From the NCBI GenBank assembly GCA_027619225.1, contig JAQCFW010000002.1, positions 1-64,000 of the forward strand: a stretch of DNA of 64,000 nucleotides, given 5' to 3'. The translations under genes were made by a program, and so were the position numbers. This document shows positions 27,180 to 35,826 of this stretch, piece by piece. The DNA is from Bacteroidota bacterium (lineage in GTDB: Bacteria > Bacteroidota > Bacteroidia > Flavobacteriales_D > Sanyastnellaceae). Positions within the stretch are counted from its first letter, which is position 1; the number at the start of each line of letters is the position of its first letter. The notes beneath the pieces were generated by a model, which had not been told where the DNA came from, did not search any database, and was given only the letters and a program-made list of their open reading frames with translations.

Positions 27180-27497
27180 ATGTCGAAAATAGATGTGCAA
27201 ACTCTAAAGAAGTGGAGAGATGAAAAAACAGAACATCAACTTATTGATGTTCGTGAGCCATGGGAGGTAGAAATCGGACATATTAACGGATTACATATAG
27301 CCATGGACTGTTTCCTCGATTCTATTGAGATGGTTAGGCGCGACATTCCCGTTGTAATACACTGTAAATCTGGAGTTCGATCAGCAGCTGTTGTGCATCA
27401 TCTAATCAAACAATTGGGCTATGAAAATGTTAAAGATCTCAACGGGGGAATTAATGCGTGGTCAAACGAGATTGATTCTAATATAGAGGTAGCGTGA
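27180..27497 (+). CDS. Single-domain rhodanese
   Basis: A 105-residue single rhodanese domain. DVREPWEVEIGHI is near 23-35 and the active loop CKSGVRS places the catalytic Cys at about residue 63. Such proteins carry sulfane sulfur as a persulfide. No signal peptide is seen, so it is cytosolic. Its last four bases (GTGA) overlap the GTG start of the DUF368 gene. Its place between the sulfite-using ComA homologue and DUF368 suggests, but does not prove, a sulfur-supply role. Confidence 0.9.
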   Translation: MSKIDVQTLKKWRDEKTEHQLIDVREPWEVEIGHINGLHIAMDCFLDSIEMVRRDIPVVIHCKSGVRSAAVVHHLIKQLGYENVKDLNGGINAWSNEIDSNIEVA

Positions 27498-28399
27498 GAT
27501 CTTTAAAGGATTGGAGCGGAGTAGCTGCAAAGGGATTTGCAATGGGCGCGGCCGACTTAGTTCCAGGAGTAAGTGGGGGAACTGTTGCTTTTATCACAGG
27601 GATTTATGACGAGCTACTATCTACAATCTCTGGATTGGGAATAGGCACACTGAAAGATCTTTATAAGGAAGGGATTAAAGTTGTTTGGATTAAATACAAC
27701 TTAAGCTTTTTAGCAGTTTTAGGTATGGGGTTAATCAGCGCAGTGATAGCCTTGTCTGGGTCTATACACTGGCTACAAGCAGAATATCCTACAGAACTAC
27801 GCGCTTTTTTCTTCGGACTTGTCCTGGCATCTGCCCCACTGCTTTCTAGAGAAGTAAAACACAAAACAGTTCGCAAATACTCCATGATATTATTGGGAGT
27901 ATTGATCGCCGTAACAATCACATCCCTCCCACCCGCAGTACAATCTAACTCACCTTTATTTTTAACGATTTCAGGTGCTATAGCAATATGTGCAATGCTT
28001 CTACCTGGAATTAGCGGTAGTTTTATTCTATTAATATTGGGAGCGTACACGCCCGTGATTACTGCGCTTTCAAATTTTGACATTCTTAGAATAGGCGCTT
28101 TTGCAGTGGGTGCCCTAATAGGTCTACTGACTTTTAGCCGGGTTTTATCTAGAATTTTAAAAAATCATCATTCCACGGCGATAGCTCTGTTGACTGGTTT
28201 TTTATTGGGATCACTGCACGTGCTTTGGCCTTGGAAGAAGCAAATAGAAATGCTTTACACACATAGCGATGGACGAGAGGAATGGCTTTTAGGCAATGTT
28301 CTTCCCAACTCAACTCCCAATGAATTTATCCTAACCATCGCTTCAGTTGCTATAGGGGCAATACTTGTCACGGTATTGGATCGTTTTTCCAGGAGTTAA
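27494..28399 (+). CDS. DUF368 membrane protein (PopT-type undecaprenyl-phosphate translocase)
   Basis: A 301-residue integral membrane protein with about 8-9 hydrophobic segments. The signature GAADLVPGVSGGTVAFITG (about 17-35) and its second-half echo MLLPGISGSFILLILGAY (about 161-178) define DUF368, whose studied members (PopT) return undecaprenyl phosphate across the membrane for reuse in cell-wall synthesis. The start is GTG, overlapping the rhodanese stop by four bases. The nearby murQ and upstream glmM fit a cell-envelope setting. Confidence 0.9.
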   Translation: MRSLKDWSGVAAKGFAMGAADLVPGVSGGTVAFITGIYDELLSTISGLGIGTLKDLYKEGIKVVWIKYNLSFLAVLGMGLISAVIALSGSIHWLQAEYPTELRAFFFGLVLASAPLLSREVKHKTVRKYSMILLGVLIAVTITSLPPAVQSNSPLFLTISGAIAICAMLLPGISGSFILLILGAYTPVITALSNFDILRIGAFAVGALIGLLTFSRVLSRILKNHHSTAIALLTGFLLGSLHVLWPWKKQIEMLYTHSDGREEWLLGNVLPNSTPNEFILTIASVAIGAILVTVLDRFSRS

Positions 28400-28410
28400 C
28401 TTTAGGCCAA

Positions 28411-29154
28411 ATGAAAACACTTGGACTTATCGGACATCCCGTTTCTCATTCAAAATCTCCACAGATTTTTGCAGAAAAATTTAAACTTTCCAACAGATCC
28501 GATCTTGAGTATAAATTATTTGACTTAGATAAAATTTCTGATTTTATTACCCTTACTCAAAACGACCCGAGTATTGTCGCACTTAATGTCACAGTTCCGT
28601 ATAAAAAGGCGATCATTCCCTTCCTCGACGAACTCTCAGAAGAAGCAAGAGAAATAGGAGCTGTTAATACAATTGTAAAGGTGGAGGGCAGATGGATTGG
28701 ACACAATACTGATGCTTGGGGGTTCAGCCGTAGTATTCAACCTTTTTTAAAAGGAAGACACGAAAGAGCATTGATTTTTGGCAGTGGTGGTGCGTCTCAC
28801 GCAGTAGCGTATTCTCTTAAGAAATTAGGTGTAAATTATCACATGATTGGCAGAGAAAAATCAGAAATAACAACTGTTACATATCGCGACTTAACGCCTG
28901 AAGCCATAAAACATCATCTTCTACTGGTAAATTGCACCCCCGTTGGAATGACACCTAACCCTCAAAGTTTTTTAGAAATACCTTATGATGGAATCAGCGA
29001 ACACCACCTTGTTGTAGATCTAGTCTACGATCCTGAAACGACACAGCTGATGACATTAGCTCATAAAAAGGGAGCTGTAGTCATGAACGGTAAGGATATG
29101 TTAAGATTGCAAGCTGAGAAATCTTGGGAGATTTGGCTTAAAAATGGAATTTAA
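28411..29154 (+). CDS. aroE: Shikimate dehydrogenase
   Basis: A 247-residue NADP-dependent enzyme that reduces 3-dehydroshikimate in aromatic amino acid synthesis. The substrate site GHPVSHSKSP (about 7-16), the catalytic Lys region NVTVPYKKAI (Lys in PYKK near 65), GAVNTIV and the GSGGASHAVAYSL nucleotide loop (about 123-135) are present. It is slightly short, as usual for Bacteroidota AroE. It follows DUF368 by 11 bases and is in the same operon. Confidence 0.94.
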   Translation: MKTLGLIGHPVSHSKSPQIFAEKFKLSNRSDLEYKLFDLDKISDFITLTQNDPSIVALNVTVPYKKAIIPFLDELSEEAREIGAVNTIVKVEGRWIGHNTDAWGFSRSIQPFLKGRHERALIFGSGGASHAVAYSLKKLGVNYHMIGREKSEITTVTYRDLTPEAIKHHLLLVNCTPVGMTPNPQSFLEIPYDGISEHHLVVDLVYDPETTQLMTLAHKKGAVVMNGKDMLRLQAEKSWEIWLKNGI

Positions 29155-29158
29155 TGAC

Positions 29159-29989
29159 ATGGGATTAAAAACTGACAAAACAAACCCCACTGAGAGCGAG
29201 GGTAAATATTCAAACCTTGAGGCAATGAGCGTGTCTGGCTTAGCCAACGCTATGCACGAAGTGGATCACGATGTTCTTAAAGCGGTGGGATTGGCAAAAC
29301 CTAAGGTAGTAGAATTCATAACTGAAATGATTAAAAGGGTGAGTAAAGGAGGGCGACTGTTCTACTTGGGAGCAGGAACCAGTGGAAGGTTGGGGATTTT
29401 AGACGCTTCAGAATGCCCACCTACATTCGGGGTTGAACAGGGCAAAGTAGTTGGAATAATTGCCGGAGGAGACAGTGCTATTCGTATTGCAGTGGAAGGG
29501 GCAGAAGATGACTCTGCTCAGGGATGGAAAGATTTGCGAGCGTTTAATCTTAACAAGAACGACACTGTTGTAGGTATAGCCTCAAGCGGAAGAACTCCAT
29601 ACGTAATAGGAGCTGTAAAAGAAGCAAAGAAGCAAGGTCTCTTAACAGGATGTATCACGTGTAATCCAGGATCTAAATTAGCTGAAGAAGTAGATTTTGT
29701 GATGGAAGCCATAACAGGACCAGAATTTGTAACCGGGTCAACCAGATTAAAAGCAGGAACAGCTACGAAGCTGATCCTAAATATGATTACGACGATCTTG
29801 TTTATCAAATTAGGCAACGTAAAAGGCAGCCAAATGGTAGATATGAAGCTCTCAAATGAAAAACTCATCGAGAGAGGAACTAAAATGGTGCAGGCTTCTA
29901 CAGGCTTAAATGAGATTGAAGCAAAGGCTCTCTTATTAGAGCACCAAAGCGTCAGAAAAGCAATAATTGGTTATCAAACTCAGAGATAA
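29159..29989 (+). CDS. murQ: N-acetylmuramic acid 6-phosphate etherase
   Basis: A 276-residue SIS-domain lyase that cleaves the lactyl ether of MurNAc-6-phosphate during peptidoglycan recycling. The motifs GAGTSGRLGILDASE and PPTFG (about 70-90) and the SGRTPYVIGA loop are diagnostic, as is GSTRLKAGTATKL. I prefer ATG 29159; a start at 29144 would add five residues and overlap aroE by 11 bases. No MurNAc kinase or PTS gene is adjacent. Confidence 0.94.
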   Translation: MGLKTDKTNPTESEGKYSNLEAMSVSGLANAMHEVDHDVLKAVGLAKPKVVEFITEMIKRVSKGGRLFYLGAGTSGRLGILDASECPPTFGVEQGKVVGIIAGGDSAIRIAVEGAEDDSAQGWKDLRAFNLNKNDTVVGIASSGRTPYVIGAVKEAKKQGLLTGCITCNPGSKLAEEVDFVMEAITGPEFVTGSTRLKAGTATKLILNMITTILFIKLGNVKGSQMVDMKLSNEKLIERGTKMVQASTGLNEIEAKALLLEHQSVRKAIIGYQTQR

Positions 29990-29991
29990 CA

Positions 29992-30573
29992 GTGCACACT
30001 TTAGAGCCATATTACTCTTGGAGAAATCACTACGACTCTAGTACTGACACAAAAAGCCCCTTCTATCAAAGGACCTATAACGAGACGTCGTTTCACACGA
30101 AAATATACAATCATTTCATTCATCCACAATGGGATGCGTTTGGCTCAAGCACTTTAGTATTAAAGATATTATACGTCGATTATGATGATGGATTTGCCAT
30201 CATTGAAATGCTGGGAGAATGGAATGACTGCCTTCACAACGATATCATGCACTTTAAGCGAGATGTAATAGAACATCTTGAAAATGAAGGTGTTATCAAG
30301 TTTATTTTAATTGGTGAAAATGTTCTAAATTTTCATTACAGCGATGATTCTTATTACGAGGAATGGTTTGACGAACTCGCAGATGTTGACGGATGGATTG
30401 CCCTGTTAAATTTTAGCGATCACGTTTTAGACGATATGAAATCTATCGATTTAGATAGCTTTTTCGTGATGGGTGGAGAGCTTAGTGAACTTGGCTGGAG
30501 AACCTTTTCACCTGAACAACTTTTCTTACGAATACAAGATTGCGTTGAAAATAGAATAGGATTAATCGGATAA
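29992..30573 (+). CDS. Conserved-looking protein of unknown function
   Basis: A 193-residue acidic, aromatic-rich protein with no signal peptide, membrane span or recognised motif. It starts with GTG two bases after the murQ stop, so it is likely the last gene of the TPR-to-murQ operon. The alternation of hydrophobic strands (LVLKILYVDYDDGFAIIEM, VIKFILIGENVLNFHY, GWIALLNFSDH) and helices suggests a Rossmann-like or STAS-like alpha/beta fold, which is only an impression from the pattern. A peptidoglycan-recycling or regulatory link is not supported beyond position. Confidence 0.8.
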   Translation: MHTLEPYYSWRNHYDSSTDTKSPFYQRTYNETSFHTKIYNHFIHPQWDAFGSSTLVLKILYVDYDDGFAIIEMLGEWNDCLHNDIMHFKRDVIEHLENEGVIKFILIGENVLNFHYSDDSYYEEWFDELADVDGWIALLNFSDHVLDDMKSIDLDSFFVMGGELSELGWRTFSPEQLFLRIQDCVENRIGLIG

Positions 30574-30583
30574 AAAACATCCG

Positions 30584-31396
30584 TTAAAACCCTTCAATTG
30601 CTCCCAGACCAAATAGAGCAAAATCAAACTTCACTGGGTCAACTGGATCGAACTCCCTTAGGGCTGCATCAAGCTCAGCTACAGCCTTCCAATCATTTTG
30701 CTTCCTATGTAAGAGTCCCAAACTCCTACCTACATTTGACGTGTGTACATCAAGCGGTATACTCAATACTCTTGTAGGTATTTTATCCCAAATCCCAAGA
30801 TCCACGCCCTTTTTTGGAGATCTTACCATCCACCTTAAATACATATTGAGCCTTTTTGCTGCAGATCCATTTGAAGGATTTGCGACATGTTTTCTCGTTC
30901 TATCCGCATGCACACAGTCGAAGAAAACAGCATGAAAATGACTTAGAGCTGCATTGACATTGTCTGGACTGCCTGACGCCATCCAATTCGAAGCTATTAA
31001 GTTCTCTAAACTACCATATTCTCTTACGATACGTTGTAAAGCGCTCATAAAATAAACGGCATCCTCTGGCTGAAAAGTTCTGTGACAAAAACCCTCAAAT
31101 ACTTTTTCATCAGATTTTTCAAAATTCATCACGAAATCATAAGGGGAATGATCCATTCTTTCCATAAGCCGATTTGCATTTTTTAAAATCGACTTCCTAT
31201 TACCCCAAGCAATAGTTGCAGCTAAGAACCCGGCAATTTCAATATCTTGATTATCTGAGAACATATGAGGAATAGAAATTGGGTCGTCTTTTATAAAATC
31301 CCTAGTCTCAAACTCTACCACCTTTTCATTCAAAAACTCACCTAATTCACGTTTAGACAACTTAATCATATTATTTACATTCTTATCCATATTCAT
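30584..31396 (-). CDS. TIGR02757 family protein
   Basis: A 270-residue protein of the TIGR02757 family, conserved across Bacteroidota and function unknown. Typical segments are FIKDDPISIPHMF (about 34-46), EIAGFLAATIAWGNRKSI (about 53-70) and IWDKIPTRVLSIPLDVHTSNV near 210. The C-terminal part (VHTSNVGRSLGLL, PVDPVKFDFALFGLG) is reminiscent of HhH-GPD base-excision glycosylase folds. It is divergent from the BatA gene and convergent with the unknown gene at 29992. Confidence 0.85.
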   Translation of the reverse strand: MNMDKNVNNMIKLSKRELGEFLNEKVVEFETRDFIKDDPISIPHMFSDNQDIEIAGFLAATIAWGNRKSILKNANRLMERMDHSPYDFVMNFEKSDEKVFEGFCHRTFQPEDAVYFMSALQRIVREYGSLENLIASNWMASGSPDNVNAALSHFHAVFFDCVHADRTRKHVANPSNGSAAKRLNMYLRWMVRSPKKGVDLGIWDKIPTRVLSIPLDVHTSNVGRSLGLLHRKQNDWKAVAELDAALREFDPVDPVKFDFALFGLGAIEGF

Positions 31397-31422
31397 ATAG
31401 CCTTAAAGGTCGTAAAACTAAC

Positions 31423-31430
31423 TAACTTTG
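31423..31430 (+). promoter_or_regulatory. Candidate -7 element of the BatA-domain gene
   Basis: TAACTTTG matches TAnnTTTG exactly and ends 8 bases before the ATG at 31439, implying a leader of only a few bases. Confidence 0.45.
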
Positions 31431-31438
31431 TATTTGAT

Positions 31439-33502
31439 ATGGAATGGGTTAGACCAGAAATACTTTGGGGATTATTTGCAGTTTTAATCCCAGTTTTAAT
31501 TCATTTACTGCAATTGCGGAGATTTAGGACCGTGCGTTTTTCTAATGTGAGTTTTTTAGAAAATGTAAAAAAAGAAACCAGATCTACTCAAAGGTTACGA
31601 AACCTTCTTCTTCTGCTTCTCAGAATCATTGCAATTTCATCTTTGGTTATCGCTTTTGCTGGTCCGTATATTCCTTTCACAGAAAACGCAGAGAACAATG
31701 GCAGTAAGGGAAATGCTGTATCTATCTACTTAGACACAAGCCCCTCAATAGATGCTTTAGGAGAGCTAGGGCCGGTTCTTCAGGTAGAGAAAACTCGAGC
31801 TTCTGAAATCGTAGATAATTACTCAGAAACTGACAAGTTTCATATTATTACAAATGCCTTTTCAGGAAAAGACGCACACTTTCTCAGCAAGCAAGAAGCT
31901 ATTGAAAGAATATCCTCTGTTCAAACTGAACCTTTTGTAAGAAATATTGAAGCCGTCGTTGCGAGGGCTTCAGATCAATTAAGCAAAGCATCTGACAGAA
32001 ACCAAACTATTTATCTACTCAGCGACTTACAAAAGAGTTCGCATTTGTTGTCTGAAGATTTCAAACCTGACACAAATATTTCGATTCACTTCCTGCCTTA
32101 CATTGCAAACGACAGGCCCAATGTTTGGATAGATTCGGCATGGTTCAACTCTCCTATTGCAACAAGTGGAGATCCCGCAAAACTACATGTTAGACTTAAG
32201 CACAACGCACTTCAGCGAGTAGATGGCTTAGGTCTCCAATTGGACATTAACAATGAAAGAACGGCCATTTCATCTTTCAATTTAAGTCCGGGAATTCATA
32301 CTGATACAGTTCTCCACTTTACACATGGAAAAAGTGGGTTTAACCACGCTATAATATCTATCGAAGACTCACCCATTACTTTCGATGACACGTTTTATTT
32401 GGGATACGAAGTTGTACAGCAAATTGATATTCTACAATTAAGTGACAATAAAAACTCTAAAACAAGTCTGAGTATTCAAAAGGTTTTTCTCTCAAGTGGT
32501 GTTTCCATCAATCTTGAAACAGTAGAGGCACTTCCAGACTTTGCGACAACGTCCACCTATGATTTAATTATTGTCAACGCGGTCAACGACCCTTCGAGTG
32601 GGATAACACAATCCCTTGCTGATTTCACTTCGAATGGTGGCACAGTTTTAATAATACCTGATTCAGTGAACAACAGTGCAAGGGCGGAATTATTGAGAAC
32701 TGAATTGGGATTTGGAGAGGGCAGGGTTTGGGATAAAACAAATAATCCTGAACCTTTAAAAAACATAAAATTCTCACACCCTTTATTTAATGGCGTCTTT
32801 TCAACTCCTCCAAATAGGATGGACATGCCCGTCTCAGACAGATGCATCTCAAGGAAGGTTACTGATGAGGAGGAGGTTTTAGGAAGCACATCAAGAGGAT
32901 TGCCATTTCTATCGCGAATTGGAATAGGCGAAGGGAGTGCCTTTTTATTGAGTATTTCATTAGAACAAGAAACTGGCAACTTTATTAAGCACGCTATTTT
33001 CGTACCCATTTTACTTAGGTTATCAGAAGTAGCACGTTCTGCAAAAGCTGAATCAATTACCCTTAAAAGTGAAAATAAAATATTCCTAAACTTCGAAGTT
33101 GAGCCCAATGAAGTAGTTCAGGTAAGGTTAAATAACAGTGATGCATATGTATTGCCTGAAGTCAGAACAAACAGTGGCTCGACAAGAATATTGCTTGGGC
33201 CACAAATTAACACTCCAGGCAATTATACCGTAGAAATAGACTCTATAACCTCTTTTGCTTTTGGCATTAATGCAGATAGGGTTGAAAGTGATCCTTCTGC
33301 ATGGGATGTTCCTGGATTTAAAATTGAGTTAAGTAAATATGGTTGGAATAATACGAGTGTATTAGAACTTGCAGATGAAAATATTTCTAGTGTTATTATG
33401 AATGTGAAAACAGGAACACACCTTTGGTGGCAGTTAATTATTCTTGTAATCATCGCTCTTGCAGGCGAAACAATTCTTCAAAAAAGATGGAAACACAAAT
33501 AG
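31439..33502 (+). CDS. BatA-domain membrane protein (VWA-like)
   Basis: A 687-residue protein. The N-terminal 80 residues form a BatA (TIGR02226) domain with two transmembrane helices (ILWGLFAVLIPVLIHLLQLR; LLLLLLRIIAISSLVIAFAG). A von Willebrand factor A-like domain follows (YLDTSPSID near 98 in the metal site). The rest is a long periplasmic beta-rich region with a glutamine-amidotransferase-like segment (about 360-430), and one TM helix ends the chain (LWWQLIILVIIALAGETIL). The role is unknown. Its last 16 bases overlap the dihydroorotase-like gene. Confidence 0.88.
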   Translation: MEWVRPEILWGLFAVLIPVLIHLLQLRRFRTVRFSNVSFLENVKKETRSTQRLRNLLLLLLRIIAISSLVIAFAGPYIPFTENAENNGSKGNAVSIYLDTSPSIDALGELGPVLQVEKTRASEIVDNYSETDKFHIITNAFSGKDAHFLSKQEAIERISSVQTEPFVRNIEAVVARASDQLSKASDRNQTIYLLSDLQKSSHLLSEDFKPDTNISIHFLPYIANDRPNVWIDSAWFNSPIATSGDPAKLHVRLKHNALQRVDGLGLQLDINNERTAISSFNLSPGIHTDTVLHFTHGKSGFNHAIISIEDSPITFDDTFYLGYEVVQQIDILQLSDNKNSKTSLSIQKVFLSSGVSINLETVEALPDFATTSTYDLIIVNAVNDPSSGITQSLADFTSNGGTVLIIPDSVNNSARAELLRTELGFGEGRVWDKTNNPEPLKNIKFSHPLFNGVFSTPPNRMDMPVSDRCISRKVTDEEEVLGSTSRGLPFLSRIGIGEGSAFLLSISLEQETGNFIKHAIFVPILLRLSEVARSAKAESITLKSENKIFLNFEVEPNEVVQVRLNNSDAYVLPEVRTNSGSTRILLGPQINTPGNYTVEIDSITSFAFGINADRVESDPSAWDVPGFKIELSKYGWNNTSVLELADENISSVIMNVKTGTHLWWQLIILVIIALAGETILQKRWKHK

Positions 33503-34752
33503 TTTTTAAAAAGGTAAGTATTGTTGATCCTGGAGGTTCATTCGATGGTAAAAAAGTCGATGTGAAGATAAAAAACGGTATTGTTACTGAAATAGGAAGA
33601 AATCTAAACAGTGATTCATGTTTAATTCTAAATAAGGAAAACAGCTATATAAGTCCAGGATGGATGGATGGACAAGCACACTTTAGGGATCCTGGAAATG
33701 AAATAAAAGAAGGACTAGACAGGGGGATGTTTGCAGCAGCAGCAGGTGGATTTACAGATGTTGCAATTTTACCATCCACAAACCCACCCATAGACAACAA
33801 AGCTTCAGTAGCTTATCTTATAGCAAGAGGAGAAAAAACGAATTCCCCATGTGAAGCGCATCCATTGGGATGTATTTCAAAAAACAGAGCTGGGGAACAA
33901 CTTTCAGAATTAATTGATATGGCTGATGCAGGAGCTATCGGCTTCACTGATGACGCTCCCATAAATAAAGTTGGTTTACTACATCGAGCTCTAGAATATC
34001 TAAGACCTTCAGGAGATGTCGTTATTTCAGAGGCCATAGATTCGGACTTGAATCCAGGAGCGCATATGCACGAAGGTGTAACGAGCACTAAATTGGGATT
34101 AATAGGCTCTCCTTCAGAAGCTGAAACTCTTCGGATTCAGAGGGACATTGAAATTCTTTCATATACAGGAGGAAGAATACATATACCGATTGTATCTACT
34201 GCTTCTGGAGTGAATCTAATACTAAAAGCAAAGAAAAAAGGACTGAGCATTACTGCAGCCACAACCCCTCATCATCTAACTTTTATCGATGACGACTTAA
34301 GTGATTTTGACGGTACGCTCAGAGTAAATCCACCATTAAGATTAAAGTCAGATAGAAAAGCTTTACAAGTGGCACTACAAAATGGAACCATTGACTCAGT
34401 CATTTCAGACCACCGCCCTGAAAACATAGAATCTCATGATGTAGAGTTTATTCTTAGTCCCAATGGTATTTCTGGGATCGAATCCGTTTTTGCTGCAGTC
34501 AATACAGCCTGTACTAATTTAGATCTGAGCAGGCTGATTGACTCCATATCGAATGCAACTCGTAGAGTCTACAATATCCCTGAGGTACATATTGAAATAA
34601 ATGCACCGGTAAAAATCACATGGTTTGACCCTGTGAAAGAATTTAACTTTCAAAATATTTCCGGCGGAGTAAATAACCCTTGGCCCAATCGCGATCTACT
34701 TGGTGCTGTTTATGGATGTTTAAACGGAACTAAAATCCACCTAAACGACTGA
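33487..34752 (+). CDS. Dihydroorotase-like amidohydrolase lacking metal ligands
   Basis: A 421-residue amidohydrolase of the class I dihydroorotase (PyrC) family. The ATG at 33487 is chosen because the longer frame (33424) adds residues inside the BatA gene. Family segments are clear: GWMDGQAHFRDPG, GAIGFTDDAP, HEGVTSTKLGLIG, TTPHHLTF, NPPLRLKSD and SDHRPE. The metal site is broken, however. The first His of the HxH pair is Gln63, the HAED His is missing (VVISEAID), and the HxST His is Ile235. His65, the FTDDAP Asp and Asp308 remain. It may be a non-catalytic partner of aspartate carbamoyltransferase, as known for pseudo-dihydroorotases, or have a changed activity. Confidence 0.87.
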   Translation: METQIVFKKVSIVDPGGSFDGKKVDVKIKNGIVTEIGRNLNSDSCLILNKENSYISPGWMDGQAHFRDPGNEIKEGLDRGMFAAAAGGFTDVAILPSTNPPIDNKASVAYLIARGEKTNSPCEAHPLGCISKNRAGEQLSELIDMADAGAIGFTDDAPINKVGLLHRALEYLRPSGDVVISEAIDSDLNPGAHMHEGVTSTKLGLIGSPSEAETLRIQRDIEILSYTGGRIHIPIVSTASGVNLILKAKKKGLSITAATTPHHLTFIDDDLSDFDGTLRVNPPLRLKSDRKALQVALQNGTIDSVISDHRPENIESHDVEFILSPNGISGIESVFAAVNTACTNLDLSRLIDSISNATRRVYNIPEVHIEINAPVKITWFDPVKEFNFQNISGGVNNPWPNRDLLGAVYGCLNGTKIHLND

Positions 34753-34774
34753 AGTTTATAGGCTTAGAATAATA

Positions 34775-35092
34775 TTAAGCTTCTCCTTGTGGGCCTCCAA
34801 AAGCCAACGGCATAGATCCTTCAGGCTCACTTATTTCAGATATCGCTCCATGTTTATCTTCATATCGCTTGACATTTCCAGCAAGCGCCTTAAGTAATCT
34901 CTTAGCATGCTGAGGTGTCATAATCACCCTTGAGCGAACCTTGGCCTTAGGCATACCAGGCATGATTTGAATAAAGTCAGTTACAAATTCTGTAGGACTG
35001 TGAGTAATCACAGCTAAATTAGAGTATACCCCTTCACTAACTTCTTCAGGAAGCTCAATATTAAGCTTTTTCTTTTTTTCATTATTTGCCAT
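34775..35092 (-). CDS. DUF3467 domain protein
   Basis: A 105-residue protein of the DUF3467 family, function unknown. It shows YSNLAVITHSPTEFVTDF (about 23-40) and the RVIMTPQHAKRLLKAL segment (about 55-70). It is acidic at the N terminus and has a Gly-rich tail. It ends the radC-to-yjjG run (17 bases after yjjG) but also has its own -7 element only 4 bases before the ATG. Confidence 0.88.
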   Translation of the reverse strand: MANNEKKKKLNIELPEEVSEGVYSNLAVITHSPTEFVTDFIQIMPGMPKAKVRSRVIMTPQHAKRLLKALAGNVKRYEDKHGAISEISEPEGSMPLAFGGPQGEA

Positions 35093-35096
35093 AGCA

Positions 35097-35104
35097 CGAA
35101 GGTA
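35097..35104 (-). promoter_or_regulatory. Candidate -7 element of the DUF3467 gene
   Basis: Minus-strand TACCTTCG matches TAnnTTnG and ends 4 bases before the start codon, so a transcript from it would be essentially leaderless. Confidence 0.4.
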
Positions 35105-35109
35105 CTGAA

Positions 35110-35811
35110 TTATTTACTGAGAGGAAGCTCTAAAATTGAAATCAAATCACTCACTTCGAACAGCACTTCTTCATTGTGCTCAATTTTAAGTGGGTTGTAA
35201 TACACCTGTCCCCATCCTGCTTCTCTTGCGCCAATAATATCTGACTCTAAACTGTCACCGAGCATTACAGCATTTTCAGCAGAAGAATTAGATAACTCTA
35301 AAGCAAGTTTAAATATTCCAGCATTGGGCTTTTTAACCCCCAGAGCATCACTCGTTAAAACGGATTTAAAAAAAGGGCTCAATCCACACCGTTCAACTTT
35401 AATGTGCTGGACCTCTTCAAAACCATTCGTCAACATGACTAATTTATGACCTCTCTCAAAAAACTCCTTTACGACCTCTAAAGCATCCTTTACGAGATGG
35501 GTTTTATACGGTGATGTTTCGACATAATGAGAGCCTAAGCTCTCTCCAAGTTCAGCGTCATGTTCGAGTCCCCACTTTTTTAAGGCGAGCGTAAATCTCC
35601 TGCCTCTTAACTCAGCCTTGTCCATTCTTCCATCTCTGTATTCAAGCCAACACCAAGCGTTTGCTCTCTCATATTCTTCGATATAATCTTCAATAGATCC
35701 TACACCACGCGAGTTAAGATTAATCTGATCATATCCCTCAGCCAATGCTTCCCTTGAATTCTTTTCGAAATCCCAAAGTGTATGATCCAAATCAAAAAAC
35801 AAATCTTTCAT
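35110..35811 (-). CDS. YjjG-type HAD nucleotidase
   Basis: A 233-residue HAD-superfamily phosphatase. Motif I FFDLDHTLWDF gives the Asp nucleophile at about residue 7, motif II is MLTNGF (about 124), motif III is the KKPN segment (about 160) and motif IV is GDSLESDI (about 185). YjjG enzymes dephosphorylate non-canonical pyrimidine nucleotides as house-cleaning. The upstream upp (pyrimidine salvage) in the same run fits this role. It follows the membrane protein gene by 15 bases. Confidence 0.9.
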   Translation of the reverse strand: MKDLFFDLDHTLWDFEKNSREALAEGYDQINLNSRGVGSIEDYIEEYERANAWCWLEYRDGRMDKAELRGRRFTLALKKWGLEHDAELGESLGSHYVETSPYKTHLVKDALEVVKEFFERGHKLVMLTNGFEEVQHIKVERCGLSPFFKSVLTSDALGVKKPNAGIFKLALELSNSSAENAVMLGDSLESDIIGAREAGWGQVYYNPLKIEHNEEVLFEVSDLISILELPLSK

Positions 35812-35826
35812 AATTCAAATAAATCC

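Noticed and set aside
30570-30586. GGAT/ATCC hairpin in the convergent gap after the murQ operon
   Set aside because: Only a 4-bp stem around an A-rich loop; below what can be supported.
33424-33486. Upstream extension of the dihydroorotase-like gene
   Set aside because: These codons lie inside the BatA-domain gene in another frame and encode no family-like residues; the ATG at 33487 fits the family start.
34752-34780. Hairpin GCTTA/TAAGC between the dihydroorotase-like and DUF3467 genes
   Set aside because: Short AT-rich 5-bp stem with a 9-base loop and no clear T tract; too weak to call a terminator.
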